From Patiria miniata (lineage: Eukaryota > Echinodermata > Asteroidea > Valvatida > Asterinidae), in the NCBI RefSeq assembly GCF_015706575.1, contig NW_024037067.1:7639909-7703908 (forward strand): a stretch of 64,000 bases of DNA, written 5' to 3'. Both the position numbers and the translations under genes were made by a program. Under the pieces are notes generated by a model. That model was not told where the DNA came from, did not search any database, and worked only from the letters and a program-made list of their open reading frames with translations. Positions within the stretch are counted from its first letter, which is position 1; each line of letters starts with the position of its first letter. Positions 1-11,313 of the stretch are shown one piece after another.

Positions 1-3000
1 ACTTGGCCATTTGTCAAGGCTGACTCAGCACACCTATATTTCCCAGCAGCGAGCAATCATGCCAATTGACCAATGAATGGGGTCTTAATTTAACATGCCG
101 TTTGTTTGACAAGAAACCAAAATTACTAAAAGGCAGAGTCATTGCATGACAAACGTCCTTGTTTCTCGCAAAAACCCAACACTTGTTTCTAGCCTAATTT
201 GCACAGTTGTTCAAGCCATTGCTTTTATTACTGATCATAAAATGTGGGCAGCATGGCCTATGCACCACAACTGACAGGGTTTTAGATGAAGACAAGACAA
301 GTTTGCATGAGGAAATCTGTGGGAGATGTGCAATAGTAGTGTGGCAAACTGAGCAGAGAAGTTGTTAAACAGCAAGTCTTGACTTGCTGGTTTTGATTGT
401 GCATGCTTTGTTATACCTCCTGGCATGAATACTTCTTTCAAGTTGGTGTTGGTTTCAATTTCAAATGATGAAATGTCAGGTTTGTAAGCATCTATTTTCA
501 GTCAAATTTGTCTCTTTGTAACATATTGTTTCAAATATGCTGCAGCTAGAAAGTATGTTTTGAAAGCATATCTCCATCAGCTTCATATTTCTTTGACATT
601 TGTGTGACAAGTTTGTGCATGTGTGCATGCAACACAAAGTTTTGCAGATGCCATTTGGAGGCGGGTTTGAAACACCCACTGCTTTAAGCATGGAGTTTTC
701 ATGTCAAGCTGCGGTTACTTCCATCACTTTCCAGCATACCATATTTGTCAAGAGTGAACCAGTTTAGCTGATGTGTTGCTAACTTTGGACAGCACAGAGG
801 CTTATAACCCACTGGGTTTCCATGTAAAGCTGTACTCCATTGGGACCAGCTTCGTGAAAGAGTAAAGTAATGGTAATCAGGGTTTGTCTGCTGAAGGACG
901 GGTCCTTATCTACCTGTGAACATCTGATCACGTCTTGATTATCATGGGAACCAGTGTTATACTGCACTTCATTTGCATGGCAATATGTCACATTATCATA
1001 CTTACGCTTCTTATATTTTGCAAATCCACTTCACACTAACAGTTCTCACATCCATTATTAACTTCTTTTTTTCCTCACTTTCTTTACCTCTAACTACATG
1101 ATTTTTTCATTTAAGTCCACTTGTCTCATTAAATCCACTTGTCTCATATAATATAAATTTCAATTTTTTAAGAAAATCGCTCTTTGTAATTCACTGAACT
1201 AGTTGTACACTGAGTGAATTACTGGGAAATCAGCTTCAAATTATTTGGATAACACTGTGAAAAACACTTTTGAGGACAGTTTGAAATGTTTGGTTCAGCA
1301 TGAAACCTAATTTTACTTCACAAGCAGTTTTTTGGATCTAAAAATCACTTTCCAAATCAACTGTGAGGTTGCAAGCTCAGCTTCATTTCAATTTAAAATA
1401 AAATTTGAAAGGAAATATGTCACTGTTTGCTTCATTGCTAACTTTTTACTGCCGACATGCACTGTACTTTCGGGGGGGGGGGGGGGTTGTTGACAAGGCA
1501 CATTTCTATTCATGCCTGAGGCTAAGCATTTTCCAAGTGCCTTTTTTTCTGAGCATGTGCCATTTCTTGTGTGAATTTTCATCAAATTGAATAGTCTTTT
1601 TATTTGAAGCATTTCTAAGCCGATTGTGTTCCATGCGTGTACTACCTTTTCATTGCATGATCAAAGAGTGATTCCAACTTAATTCAAATGCTACATAAAA
1701 AGTATGAGATTGTTTGATTATCAACGCTTTATCAGTGTATATGAACATATGAAACAATTTGCATTTACTGTAATAATAACTCATTACACAGCAATTTGGC
1801 AAAAATCAATTTTCTAAATCATTTAATTTGTTTCTCTTTCTTCCTCCATTTCCCTACCATTCAATCCCACCAATCCATCTCTTTATTCCCTCTCTCTTGT
1901 AATAATGTCCACATGATTTCTTGCCCCTTGTCCATTCCCTACTATCTTCTCATCTGTTTGTTTCCTTTGTGTCTATTTATCTGTCTGTCTGTCTGTTGAC
2001 TCTTGTTGTATTGTTGTCTTGTTTCCATTCTCCATGCCTTCAATGCCTTCTACTGTTCCTTCCTTCTCTGCCCCACACTACCACATCCTCTTACTTCTAC
2101 ACCATTCCTGCCAAAATAAAATATGCATTATTACCCCCCCCCCCTCCCCCTAAACTTCATTCCACCTCTTCTGGACTTACCTCCCACTTCACATCTTATA
2201 GAAAACTACCAGTGGATCCTCCTCTGTCATGAGGAGTGCGTCCTCATCTTCTCGCCATTAGATGTCTCATCACCACCATCCCAGCATATCATTCTAGATC
2301 TCAATGGTAAATCTCACACTCTTCATATGGGTCGGGTTATAGTTTCTTCAGAAGTTATGTGCAGATCTTTTGCCCAACTTAAGGGTTTTTGCATATTGAG
2401 TGGAGAACATTACCCAACTCTATGAATGAAGAACACATCAAGGATCTAGGTCAAAGATATCAAGAGAAGAAGCTTGAAACAAACTGGGTTGGAATGATGA
2501 TTTCTGTGAGAAGTCATCAATAAGAATTTTATTTTCAGTTTTTTTGGATTGATGTGAAAAAGCATCTTATTGTCCATATGGCAAAATGAAAATAGAGTCT
2601 TTGTTGGGCTTCCTAAAGTTACAACAGTGAGCAATTTGGTGCCAGGGATTACATCATAGACACCAGACTACATTCTTAGTGACAGCAATTTACCAAGCCA
2701 GATGAGCTTTACTGCAAAAACAATACGGAACATTTTGTTTTCAAAATTTTACAGAAGGATTTGCGTTGGTTAAGCCACTGTTTCTACTGCCTAGTACATT
2801 GCATGAATTGCATACTGTACTGAACGGTTTTGATTCTAAAATAGAATCAATACCCAAGGACTGCAGGAATCTATGTTGAAGGCAAGCCATGAAATAAGAC
2901 CATACTATCCATAAGTAAGATTTGAGTTGTGCCAAAGAGGTCTTGGAATTTAAGTTTTGAGAAAGTTTATTAGATCAGTGACGTTGAATCAATGACTGAG

Positions 3001-3240
3001 AATGTGAAAAGCCATTTTGAAGCAAGTCAGGAAATCAGACCATACAAGTAATACAAGAGATTGAGCTGTGACACAGAAGTCCTTTTGAATTTAATTTTGG
3101 AACAGTTTTATGAAATTGATTAAGACTTACTTGAGACTGTGGAAAGCAGTCTTGAGCATTGTCACAGAAATGTTTGACATTTGATTTTGGGAAGATTGTC
3201 TTTATAAATTTGTGTGCTGGTTTGTTGTCTTTCCCAACAG
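1..3240. other. Non-coding, probably intronic
   Basis: No exon could be supported here on either strand; the open frames are short and follow base composition. Visible are a run of G near 1471-1484, pyrimidine-rich sequence at about 1830-2110 and a short C run near 2134. If the exon at 3241 is real, this is upstream intron of the same + strand gene. Confidence 0.4.
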
Positions 3241-3426
3241 GGTGGTTTCAGCCGATTCCCTTTGCCAACCCCTCGGGCTAGTGCTTCCCCAAGTAATGAA
3301 CGCAGTAGCCGCAGCAACCGCAGTAGTCGCAGTTCCGTAACATCAACCAATGGAAAGGACCAGCAAGAAGAAGAAGAAGAAGAAGAAGAAGAAGAGGAGG
3401 AGAGAGGAGGAGGAGGAATAGGTTGA
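3241..3426 (+). CDS. Putative terminal exon of an unrecognised gene
   Basis: An acceptor-like sequence (pyrimidine-rich, ending CAACAG) is followed directly by an open frame of 61 codons ending in TGA at 3424-3426. The peptide starts GGFSRFPLPTPRASASPS, continues with a Ser/Arg/Asn-rich stretch, and ends with about a dozen Glu from a GAA/GAG repeat followed by Arg and Gly. Low-complexity charged tails like this are common at the C-termini of cytosolic or nuclear proteins and do not identify the family. No upstream exon was found within the window, so the gene would begin before position 1 or have small exons I missed. It could instead be a chance open frame beside a trinucleotide repeat, but the sequence before the repeat has varied, protein-like codons. 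Confidence 0.45.
   Translation, partial: GGFSRFPLPTPRASASPSNERSSRSNRSSRSSVTSTNGKDQQEEEEEEEEEEEERGGGGIG
3361..3418 (+). repeat. GAA/GAG trinucleotide repeat
   Basis: A purine-rich GAA run grades into GAG and GGA triplets. Read in the frame of the putative exon it gives poly-Glu and then Arg-Gly. It lies just before the stop codon, so length changes in multiples of three would not disturb the frame. Confidence 0.8.
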
Positions 3427-6400
3427 TGATACGGACACTGATTGTTCTTAGCATCTATAATAGCAATATAGCTGTGTATGTTATTTATGTAGTATGAGGA
3501 CATGCAACTTTTGACAGAGCGATATTTTTGTGCTTCATTTTCAGACATTCATTGTTTGTACAGTTAACACAATCGTGTCACAGAAAACTTTTTTTCTTTT
3601 TTCTCTGATCAATCAGAAATGAGTGTATTATTATTCTCCTTTTTTTTGTAGGCCCCAAACCCCCAAAATGCTTTGTGGGGGCGGAGCTAATTGGGGGACA
3701 AAAGGCAATAATTCTAGTTTTTTTCCCACAATTGAGTATTCTAGTACAGTACTTTTAATATGAGTAATACTAAAACAGGTGCATTCAGTGTCATGCAATA
3801 GTTTGAAAAAGATGATTAGTTTATTTATTGGTTTTAAAGTATTATATAACTTCATAGTATTTAATAGTCTATAGTATTTAATTTCACCATTTAAAATATA
3901 AAACTTATTTATATTTGTCATTTATAAGGACTTTCTCTTCTTAAAAAATATGCTAATTATACTATAAAAATATTCACCATACTTTTGCTGGTTTGACAAA
4001 GTATGACTGTATTAAAATGTTTAAAATGGTATCACAGTCAAAGAAAATGAAGGCAAGGATTCGGCTGAATAGATTCGGAGCCTAAAATCTTGACCTTTTG
4101 ACCTGGGAACCATGTTTGAATAAATTAAAATGCTGATTGAGGATTAACCAATCGGATGAAGCCAGTACAAAGTTTTTGATGTAACCGGAGTGAAACTGCA
4201 TGTAACAAGGGTTAGTTAAACGGTTTATAGAAAACCTGTGTGGTTTTTGTTGAAAGCAAACCGTCCAGTGGTTTTTCGAGACTCACCAAGTGGTTTGATG
4301 AACAAGGAGATGACAAGATGCGACTTTAACCAAATCAGTTTTTACATATGAAGGTTGTTGGGGAAGAATTCTTTCGTAGAAGCACACCGGTTTTAAACAA
4401 TGAAAGGTTTAGATGTTTGCAGTTATGTAGTGAGAAGATGAATTGAGTAATACGCCAATCTGGGCTGAATGATATGCAGATGTTTTTGTAACGGTACCTA
4501 TAAGGAGCCTATGTCACCGTAATTTCCCTCACAAATATTGCAAGTGATTGTATTTTAATGGTAGCTCTTAGTGGTACTTACCTCGTGTGTAATCAGTCCT
4601 TTATTTTTCAAATCATGTATCTTAACTTTGGTGCATACTTCATACTTAAAGAAAGTTGTTTGGAATTGTTAAATAACGAGTACAATTGTCTCATTCCAAA
4701 CTGAGGACATTTAATTGTAACCTTGTATTCTGGAAAACGTGAACCGTGGGCATGATTGAAAACCAAGTAATGGAAAATTGAAATCTGATAAGTGTAAATA
4801 CACAACAGATCACTGGTTTATCGTATGAGGAGTGGAAAACTTTGTTTGGATAGTTGACGTGTATTATAAACCGCGTTTTACTAGTAACTAGTTCACTTGG
4901 AACCGTTTGAAATATAGAAGAGGTGGAGGAGACTTGGGCTGGTTACCACCCATGAGGTTTGGACTGGTGGAGGCATTGAAACAATGTAAACTACGTTTGG
5001 CATGGTATAATAGGATGCAGTAACTAGACTCTTTATAACTGCGTTATCTAAACTAGATATTAATTAAACCGGTTTTTAGGTTAGGTATAGTTGATGGTTT
5101 ATGATGTGAAACCTAATGTGGCTTTCATGGCAATCGATTGCTTCATTGTATGAGTTGTTCGTGTATGTCATGTGGTCGTTTCCCCTTTGAAAACAATGCT
5201 AATGATTAAACATGCGTGGGTTGGTACCAATTCGCTATTTAACAAAATAAAAAATTGTCAAAGAATTCATGTTGTTGGAGTCATGCTCTCGTGTATACCA
5301 TGCTCTAGTTTCCTAGCTGGCAGCCACAAAACACTGCGCCTCACGTGCGACATATAGAAAATATTCTCTCTACATTTCGGTTCACGAGTTAAAAAAGCTG
5401 TTTAAATGTGCATTTTCACACGAAACAATTATCTTGGATGAAATGTGGCTCATCTTTTTGGCCATCATAATTGGGCGTCTCATATATAAGCCCCGCCCCT
5501 TGATTGGCAGCACGTTTGAGCTCTCACCAATCACTTGTCATGCAAGTGTAGCTAGCCTGTACAATATTTAACAATCCCTAATTCTGCACGGGTCGTGAAC
5601 TTGTGGCTAGACAAGAACGCTTTGAATTCCTTTGTTTAGTTTGAATAGCAGCCTTGAGGAAAAAGTACTAAAATAGCACCAGAATCACTATATTTAGCGA
5701 CAGATTCACGGCTGATTGCAGTCCATTGTATCCAAGCACATTGTTACGTTTGACAGTTCAGTGGTGCACAAAGGATAGGGCCGGGAGCGTTTCTATTTTT
5801 AACTCCGCTTTTCTTTGGTAAAGTTCGCACGGTCTAGTGGCCATTCTGGTGGTTTCTCCTTCGTTTATTCTGCATGCTCTGACCCCCGCGACTGAGTTTT
5901 TGCACACCGTCGCAAAAACGTTCGCACAGATAAACAAGTATTTGTGGCCTGGTATTCCCAAAATCGTTTTAATTTAATTTTCTACAGCAGCTTTCTTATG
6001 GATTATGGCAAAGGTATTTGAAATGAGCGAGAATTTTGTTCATCGTAATTAAGAATCTGTTTAGGATACATGTATGAAGGTTTAACCTCGCACGTCAATC
6101 AATTAAGTAGGCCACATTTTGCTGATGTTTTTCTATAAGACAAACACATTTACGTTGTTAATGGAAACTTAATCCATAGAGAATCACGTTACAATATCTG
6201 GGTTTGATTTGTCCTTTAGTTTTCGAACAAAAAATGCCGGAAATGCATGAAGCTGCTGGAGCAATGCTGCTTCAATTTGCAAAGTTCAACATCATCACAA
6301 ACAAGCTTGCTAAGTTTATAATAATTTGAGTCTATACTAGCCAAATGTCATGTAATGTGTAGGCCCATATTGTACGCAATTCGATGCATCTGCTGACATC

Positions 6401-7191
6401 CAAGAAGATTGCTACACGACAGAAAAAGAGACTCATTTCAAGCTATATCTGGTCCAAGTACTCGACAACAGAACTTCGTTGCGGATGTCTTCTTTGTAAG
6501 TTTAAGTTAAAAACAACAACCTCGTTCCCAGTGTGTCGAACAGTACCGGTACGCTCCCACCACTACCTGCTATCTCCTATTGGAAACGAGGTTGGAAATA
6601 AAGTAGGCCCTGGGGACGAGTTTGTATAAACAATGAATGCAAAAATGTTGACTCCTGCTTATTCAAGCGATATACAGAAAACATTGCCCTCTTACTCCGC
6701 CATTACGCTAAGGTCTATATGCATCAGAAACGTGGACAGTTAGAAATATTATTGAGGCCTAACAGGCTTTTGAGATGTAGAATTGTAGATGTTATGCTAC
6801 AATTTGGAATATTATAATAATATAAGAAAGGGGGTTTTTGCAAACGATCAAAATAAGACAACTGAACTATTTCAGTCATGTCAAGAGACATGAACGCACC
6901 CAGAGAACGCTGTGAGATGGATGTATCGAAGGCTAACGTGGACGTCAAGAGTGGGAGGGGCAACATTAAACAATGGACCAATCACAGCCTCGAGTGCACA
7001 CGATTGGCGCGACAGGGTTCGTTGGCTGTCCACTACATGCTTCGGAGTTGGCACCACTGATACAGTTTCACGTTACATCAAGAAACCTTCACCAATCCCG
7101 ACAGGCCCTCATAGTTATTATCACAATGACGTCATGTTACTCAGTGGGTCCAGAGGATTTGCTTGGATTATTTATTAATCATGAACAAGGA
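3427..7191. other. Intergenic stretch, no gene seen
   Basis: No exon could be supported. An AATAAA at about 4121 could serve the exon ending at 3426. A promoter-like cluster lies at about 5470-5530 (TATATAAG next to CCCCGCCCC, with ATTGG/CCAAT nearby), but no transcript can be tied to it. Around 6505-6600 a small inverted repeat pairs CAACCTCGTTCCCAG-type sequence with GGAAACGAGGTTG, probably a MITE remnant. Confidence 0.4.
5478..5530 (+). promoter_or_regulatory. Promoter-like cluster (TATA-like, GC box, CCAAT)
   Basis: CATATATAAG is followed at once by CCCCGCCCC and ATTGG, with CACCAATCAC about 20 bases on. The combination resembles a vertebrate-type core promoter, but no downstream open frame or donor site was recognised, so this is only a candidate. 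Confidence 0.2.
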
Positions 7192-7197
7192 GGCGGG
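7192..7197. repeat. Target-site duplication, left copy (GGCGGG)
   Basis: This is the direct repeat of 8796-8801, immediately outside the inverted termini. A 7-base AGGCGGG reading is possible because the last base of the right terminus is A. Confidence 0.65.
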
Positions 7198-7219
7198 TAC
7201 GAAAGCCCTGTAGTGCCAT

Positions 7220-7505
7220 CAAGTATATATTTCGCCAAGTTCGTTTTTATGAGTTATATATTTCGCCAAGTTCGTTTTTATGAGTTATATATTTCGCCAA
7301 GTTCGTTTTTATGAGTTATATATTTCGCCAAGTTCGTTTTTATGAGATACATTTTGTCGAAGTTCGTTTTTATGAGATACATTTTGTTGAAGTTCGTTTT
7401 TATGAGTTACATTTTCTCGAAGTTCGTTTTTATGAGTTACATTTTCTCGAAGTTCGTTTTTATGAGATACATTTTGTCGAAGTTCGTTTTTATGAGATAT
7501 ATTTT
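7220..7505. repeat. Left tandem array, about 9 units of 30-31 bp
   Basis: The unit contains AAGTTCGTTTTTATGAG. The first four units carry TATATATTTCGCC and are 31 bp long. The next five carry GATACATTTTGTCG or GTTACATTTTCTCG variants and are 30 bp, so only that part keeps one reading frame. It is the inverse of the right array. Confidence 0.85.
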
Positions 7506-7564
7506 ACGGAGTTACGGAGTTTTATGAAGTTACGGAGCCCCTAAAGGACATCCAAAATTATTTT

Positions 7565-7990
7565 CTTATCTCGTGCGCACGACATAATATCTCGTGCGCA
7601 CGAGATAATTATAAGTATTAACGGAGCTTGCTGCACTTGCAGCGGACGAGTTTGTGTGTAACGAAAGCAGCGTGTCTGGTACGCTGCCCCTAAAGGAACA
7701 TCCAAAATTATGTTATTATCTCGTGCGCACGACATACTATCTCGTGCGCATGACATATATCTCGTGCGCACGACATGCGCAAGCTCCGTTAATGCTTATA
7801 ATTATCTCGTGCGCACGAGATATATGTCGTGCGCACGAGATATATGTCGTGCGCACGAGATATATGTCGTGCGCACGTGATAATTATCTCGTGCGCACGA
7901 GATATTATGTCGTGCGCACGTGATATATGTCGTGCGCCAGTGATAATTATCTCGTGCGCACGAGATATTATGTCGTGCGCACGAGATAAA
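7565..7990. repeat. Array of GTGCGCAC palindromes
   Basis: About a dozen exact GTGCGCAC cores plus two mutated ones are set in ATCTCGTGCGCACGAGAT-type or ATGTCGTGCGCACGACAT-type contexts. In the densest part (7800-7985) cores are spaced about 20 bases apart. A second inverted repeat is nested within (ATTAACGGAGCTTGC near 7618 and its complement near 7780). Confidence 0.85.
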
Positions 7991-8039
7991 AAATAATTTT
8001 GGATGTCCCTTTAGGGGCTCCGTAACTTCATTAAACTCC

Positions 8040-8770
8040 GTAATTCCGTAAAATATAACTCATAAAAACGAACTTGGCGAAATATATAACTCATAAAAAA
8101 CGAACCTTGGGAAATATATAACTCATAAAAACGAACCTGGCGAAATATATAACTCATAAAAACGAACCTTGCGAAATATATAACTCATAAAAACGAACTT
8201 GGCGAAATATATAACTCATAAAAACGAACTTGGCGAAATAAATAACTCATAAAAACGAACCTGGCGAAATATATAACTCATAAAAACGAACTTGGCGAAA
8301 TATATAACTCATAAAAACGAACCTGGCGAAATATATAACTCATAAAAACGAACCTGCGAAATATATAACTCATAAAAACGAACTTGGCGAAATATATAAC
8401 TCATAAAACGAACCTTGCGAAATATATAACTCATAAAAACGAACTTGGCGAAATATATAACTCATAAAAACGAACTTGGCGAAATATATAACTCATAAAA
8501 ACGAACTTGGCGAAATATATAACTCATAAAAACGAACCTGGCGAAATATATAACTCATAAAAACGAACCTTGCGAAATATATAACTCATAAAAACGAACT
8601 TGGCGAAATATATAAGTCATAAAAACGAACCTGGCGAAATATATAACTCATAAAAACGAACTTGGCGAAATATATAACTCATAAAAACGAACTTGGCGAA
8701 ATATATAACTCATAAAAACGAACTTGGCGAAATATATAACTCATAAAAACGAACTTGGCGAAATATATAC
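8040..8770. repeat. Right tandem array, about 23 units of 30-31 bp
   Basis: The unit contains AACTCATAAAAACGAAC followed by TTGGCGAAATATAT. Most units differ only at CTTGG/CCTGG/CCTTG and by single-base indels. The array is in inverted orientation to the left array and more than twice as long. Confidence 0.85.
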
Positions 8771-8795
8771 TTGATGGCACTACAGGGCTTTCGTA

Positions 8796-8801
8796 GGCGG
8801 G
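8796..8801. repeat. Target-site duplication, right copy (GGCGGG)
   Basis: Direct copy of 7192-7197, adjoining the right inverted terminus. Confidence 0.65.
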
Positions 8802-11261
8802 CAACCAATAATGATATGTTGTCACGGCCATAAGGTTTGAATAAAAAAACCTGTATAACAAATTGGTCAATCTCCTTGTTTATCCTCGTACAAATTGTGG
8901 AGATCTTTCCTTATAAGCCATATGGGCATATGCATGAAAACGCATAGGCCTAGAATAATGTTAATTAGTCACATGCAGCAAGCATTTTGTTTTGTAATAT
9001 CAAGACGAATACTGATTTTGTTGCAGTTGTTTGCTTGTTTGTTTGTTTGTTTGTTTTTGGGGGTTGTTTTTTTGTTTGTTTGTTGGGGTGTTGGGTGGGT
9101 TGTTTGTGGTGGGTTTTTTTTGGGGGGGGGGGTGGGGGAGAAAGAAGAAAGAAAAGCAACCGTGCATGCATCACAGCAAGACCTCTACCATTCGTTCATT
9201 GGCTGCATTGCGCCGCATCATGATGACGTCACTCTTCTCGTCAAAAAAGCGTCTCCATTTTGTGTACATTGCGGATACGTCGACAGAAATTTAGACGTTC
9301 AATATTTTTTTGAGCGAAAGGCCTTTCTTCTGAAGTATGATTTCAAGAGTTATGGATTCACAGGAAAAGGTTAATTAATAGAGTGGCACTAGCACGTTTA
9401 AGGTGTGAAGAACCCTGAAACTATTTTTAAAGCTCTTTTGCTGTATTTCAATGTAAATGGGCCCTCCGTGTTTAGTGTTTGTGACGACTGAATCCGGTGC
9501 ATTCGCGTAAACGAACTACACTGTGACAACCCACCGAGATAGCTGGAGCTCTAAAACGGCCGACAAAAAAACTGGGGTAAGTGGAAGTCATTTCCTCACT
9601 TGAATGCTAATAGTTAGCAGAGTACTTACAATGTTTGAGGGGTTTTCGAGTGCAACATGCCAAAAAACGGAGAACAACCCCAAGAATCAGGGAGCAATGA
9701 ATGCTTAATCGGGCTTTGATTTTTCCTGAGTATGTGTGTAAATGGAGTTCTCATCCGAGACGATGGAAAATCACACACGATGAGATCATGTTAATCATAT
9801 ATTTTAGACTGGAGCCTGTGAGGTCAAAATTATCGTAGTTAATGAGAGACAACGTTGACGACTTTGCAAATACCCAGTAGCCTATATATATACATGTAGG
9901 TCTATGTACAAAACTTGAACATGACTCTCTCGCACCCTATACAAATGGCCGCGGTGATCAGTCTTTTGATCAGTTTTTTGATTTCGTGGCGAAACGAATT
10001 ACCTGCAAAGTGAACGTCGACCTCTTTCAGCACACATCATTGAAATTTGTGCTGATCCCCTAGAAAGAGCACTGAAGAATACAGGCCTTCAACTAACAAG
10101 TCACAACATCACAAATTGACAACTTCCTGTGATCTCATTCTAGACGATATCCCAAGTCGAAATGTGACAGGTTGATTTGTACACAGACCACTATCTGCCA
10201 TGTTTGGTTATACTTGGCTTATAGAGAATGACAACATGATACTGATAATGTGGTATATGTTCAAAGGGAAATGTAAAACGATTGCACAATAAATGTATGT
10301 GCAAAGCTAGGAAGGAAACGTCAGAAATTTAGTTCTCCCCCCCCCAATATTTAAAATGTCGGAACATCAGTATAAAAGGCTTCTCGATCTCTTACATCAC
10401 TGAAATGCACTGCCTATCCATAACATTTAAATTTAGGCCTACAAACGTTTCCCACCATTGTTTAAAGATATATTGGTCTTATAATTTCTGTAGAGATCTA
10501 ATTCACTGGCCACTTTCAGTCATGGAACGTAAAAATAGTCAACATCCATTAAATGACCATTTAAGGAATACAATTTTTGCAGTTGGGCTGCATTATTGTG
10601 CATGCAGAATATATTTTGGAAACAGTCTTACCGTGCACCGAGCATGGGTCGTACCGTCCACACAGCTTGCGACACGGCCGATTGTTGCATCCGCGATAAT
10701 CTTGTCGTTGAGAAGCAAGGCGAAATAAATATTGTGTGCTGATAACACCAGATTTTAAATCGATGAAATTCAAATAATGCTATGCCTGCCTTGTATTTCA
10801 TTTGTAACGCCGCAACTGAGTGTTCAAACGCAGTATCAATATTTCTACGAAAAAGTGTTGACCTGTAGGATTGACAGATCCAAATGGACAAGGTCCTCGA
10901 CTTGTGCAGCATATCCACTAATTCATGCTTAGAAATTCAGCATCCTCCCCCCAAAAATGTCAAATTTAGACCTAATAGGGGGCATATACAAGTCATGTAT
11001 TACCATGTTATAGAAGTTTGTTGATAAAAATACTCTATTGAAATGAACAAGTACATTTGTTTCCTTCGGCGACTTCATTTTTTCTGAGTATTGTCCGAGA
11101 TCTTAAAAAAATACTTTTTTTTTAAATACTGAACGTAAGTTTGAAAGATTAACTACAGTTGTCTATACTTCATATGTATTTGAAACTTAGACGAAACGAA
11201 CGTCGATCAGAGCCTACTGATCGGAACGTTGAGTTTCACAACCAACCTGTCACCGTTCTTT
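8802..11261. other. Non-coding, simple repeats
   Basis: No gene could be supported. A TTTG repeat and T/G-rich tract occupies about 9028-9140 and ends in a G run. A TGACGTCA octamer lies at 9224-9231, and a donor-like GGGTAAGT near 9577. Open frames across the G/T tract are compositional. Confidence 0.4.
9028..9140. repeat. TTTG microsatellite and G-rich tract
   Basis: Five or more tandem TTTG units are followed by alternating T and G runs and a run of about ten G. The long open frames here (Cys/Val/Phe/Gly-rich in three frames) come from this composition. Confidence 0.8.
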
Positions 11262-11313
11262 TCAGAACCACACATCTTCTCAAAAGAGATTCTTCCACAT
11301 GGTGTTACCGCAA
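11262..11313. mobile_element. Half copy of a hairpin MITE
   Basis: This stretch, beginning TCAGAACCACACATCTTCTC and ending GGTGTTACCGCAA, closely matches one arm of the complete hairpin at 38988-39144. Only one arm is present, so it is a deletion remnant. Confidence 0.6.

Larger units (their letters stand above)
7198..8795. mobile_element. Nested foldback transposon, 1.6 kb
   Basis: The element is flanked by a direct GGCGGG at 7192-7197 and 8796-8801, a likely target-site duplication. Its ends are inverted copies of each other starting TACGAAAGCCCTGTAG and matching for about 38 bases. Inside each end is an array of 30-31-bp units, in opposite orientations on the two sides. Further in are inverted single-copy segments (about 7516-7567 and 7986-8055, containing CCCCTAAAGG and ATCCAAAATTATTTT). 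The centre is an array of GTGCGCAC palindromes. The structure recalls Drosophila FB and other foldback elements; no transposase frame is visible, so it would be non-autonomous. The small open frames in it come from the repeats. Confidence 0.85.

Noticed and set aside
3162..3548. 128-residue minus-strand ORF with poly-Ser
   Set aside because: It is antisense of the GAA/GAG repeat; poly-Ser arises from TCT/CTC codons.
7311..7544. Repetitive protein of about 77 residues (VRFYEIHF repeats)
   Set aside because: The frame is open only because five units are 30 bp long. The 31-bp units of the same array break the frame, and the inverse array on the other side gives a different peptide.
7220..8770. 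CRISPR-like array
   Set aside because: Repeats are contiguous without spacers, the surroundings are eukaryotic with spliced genes, and no cas-like gene is present.
8895..9374. 159-residue plus-strand ORF
   Set aside because: Most of it translates the TTTG and G-rich tract; three overlapping frames are equally open.
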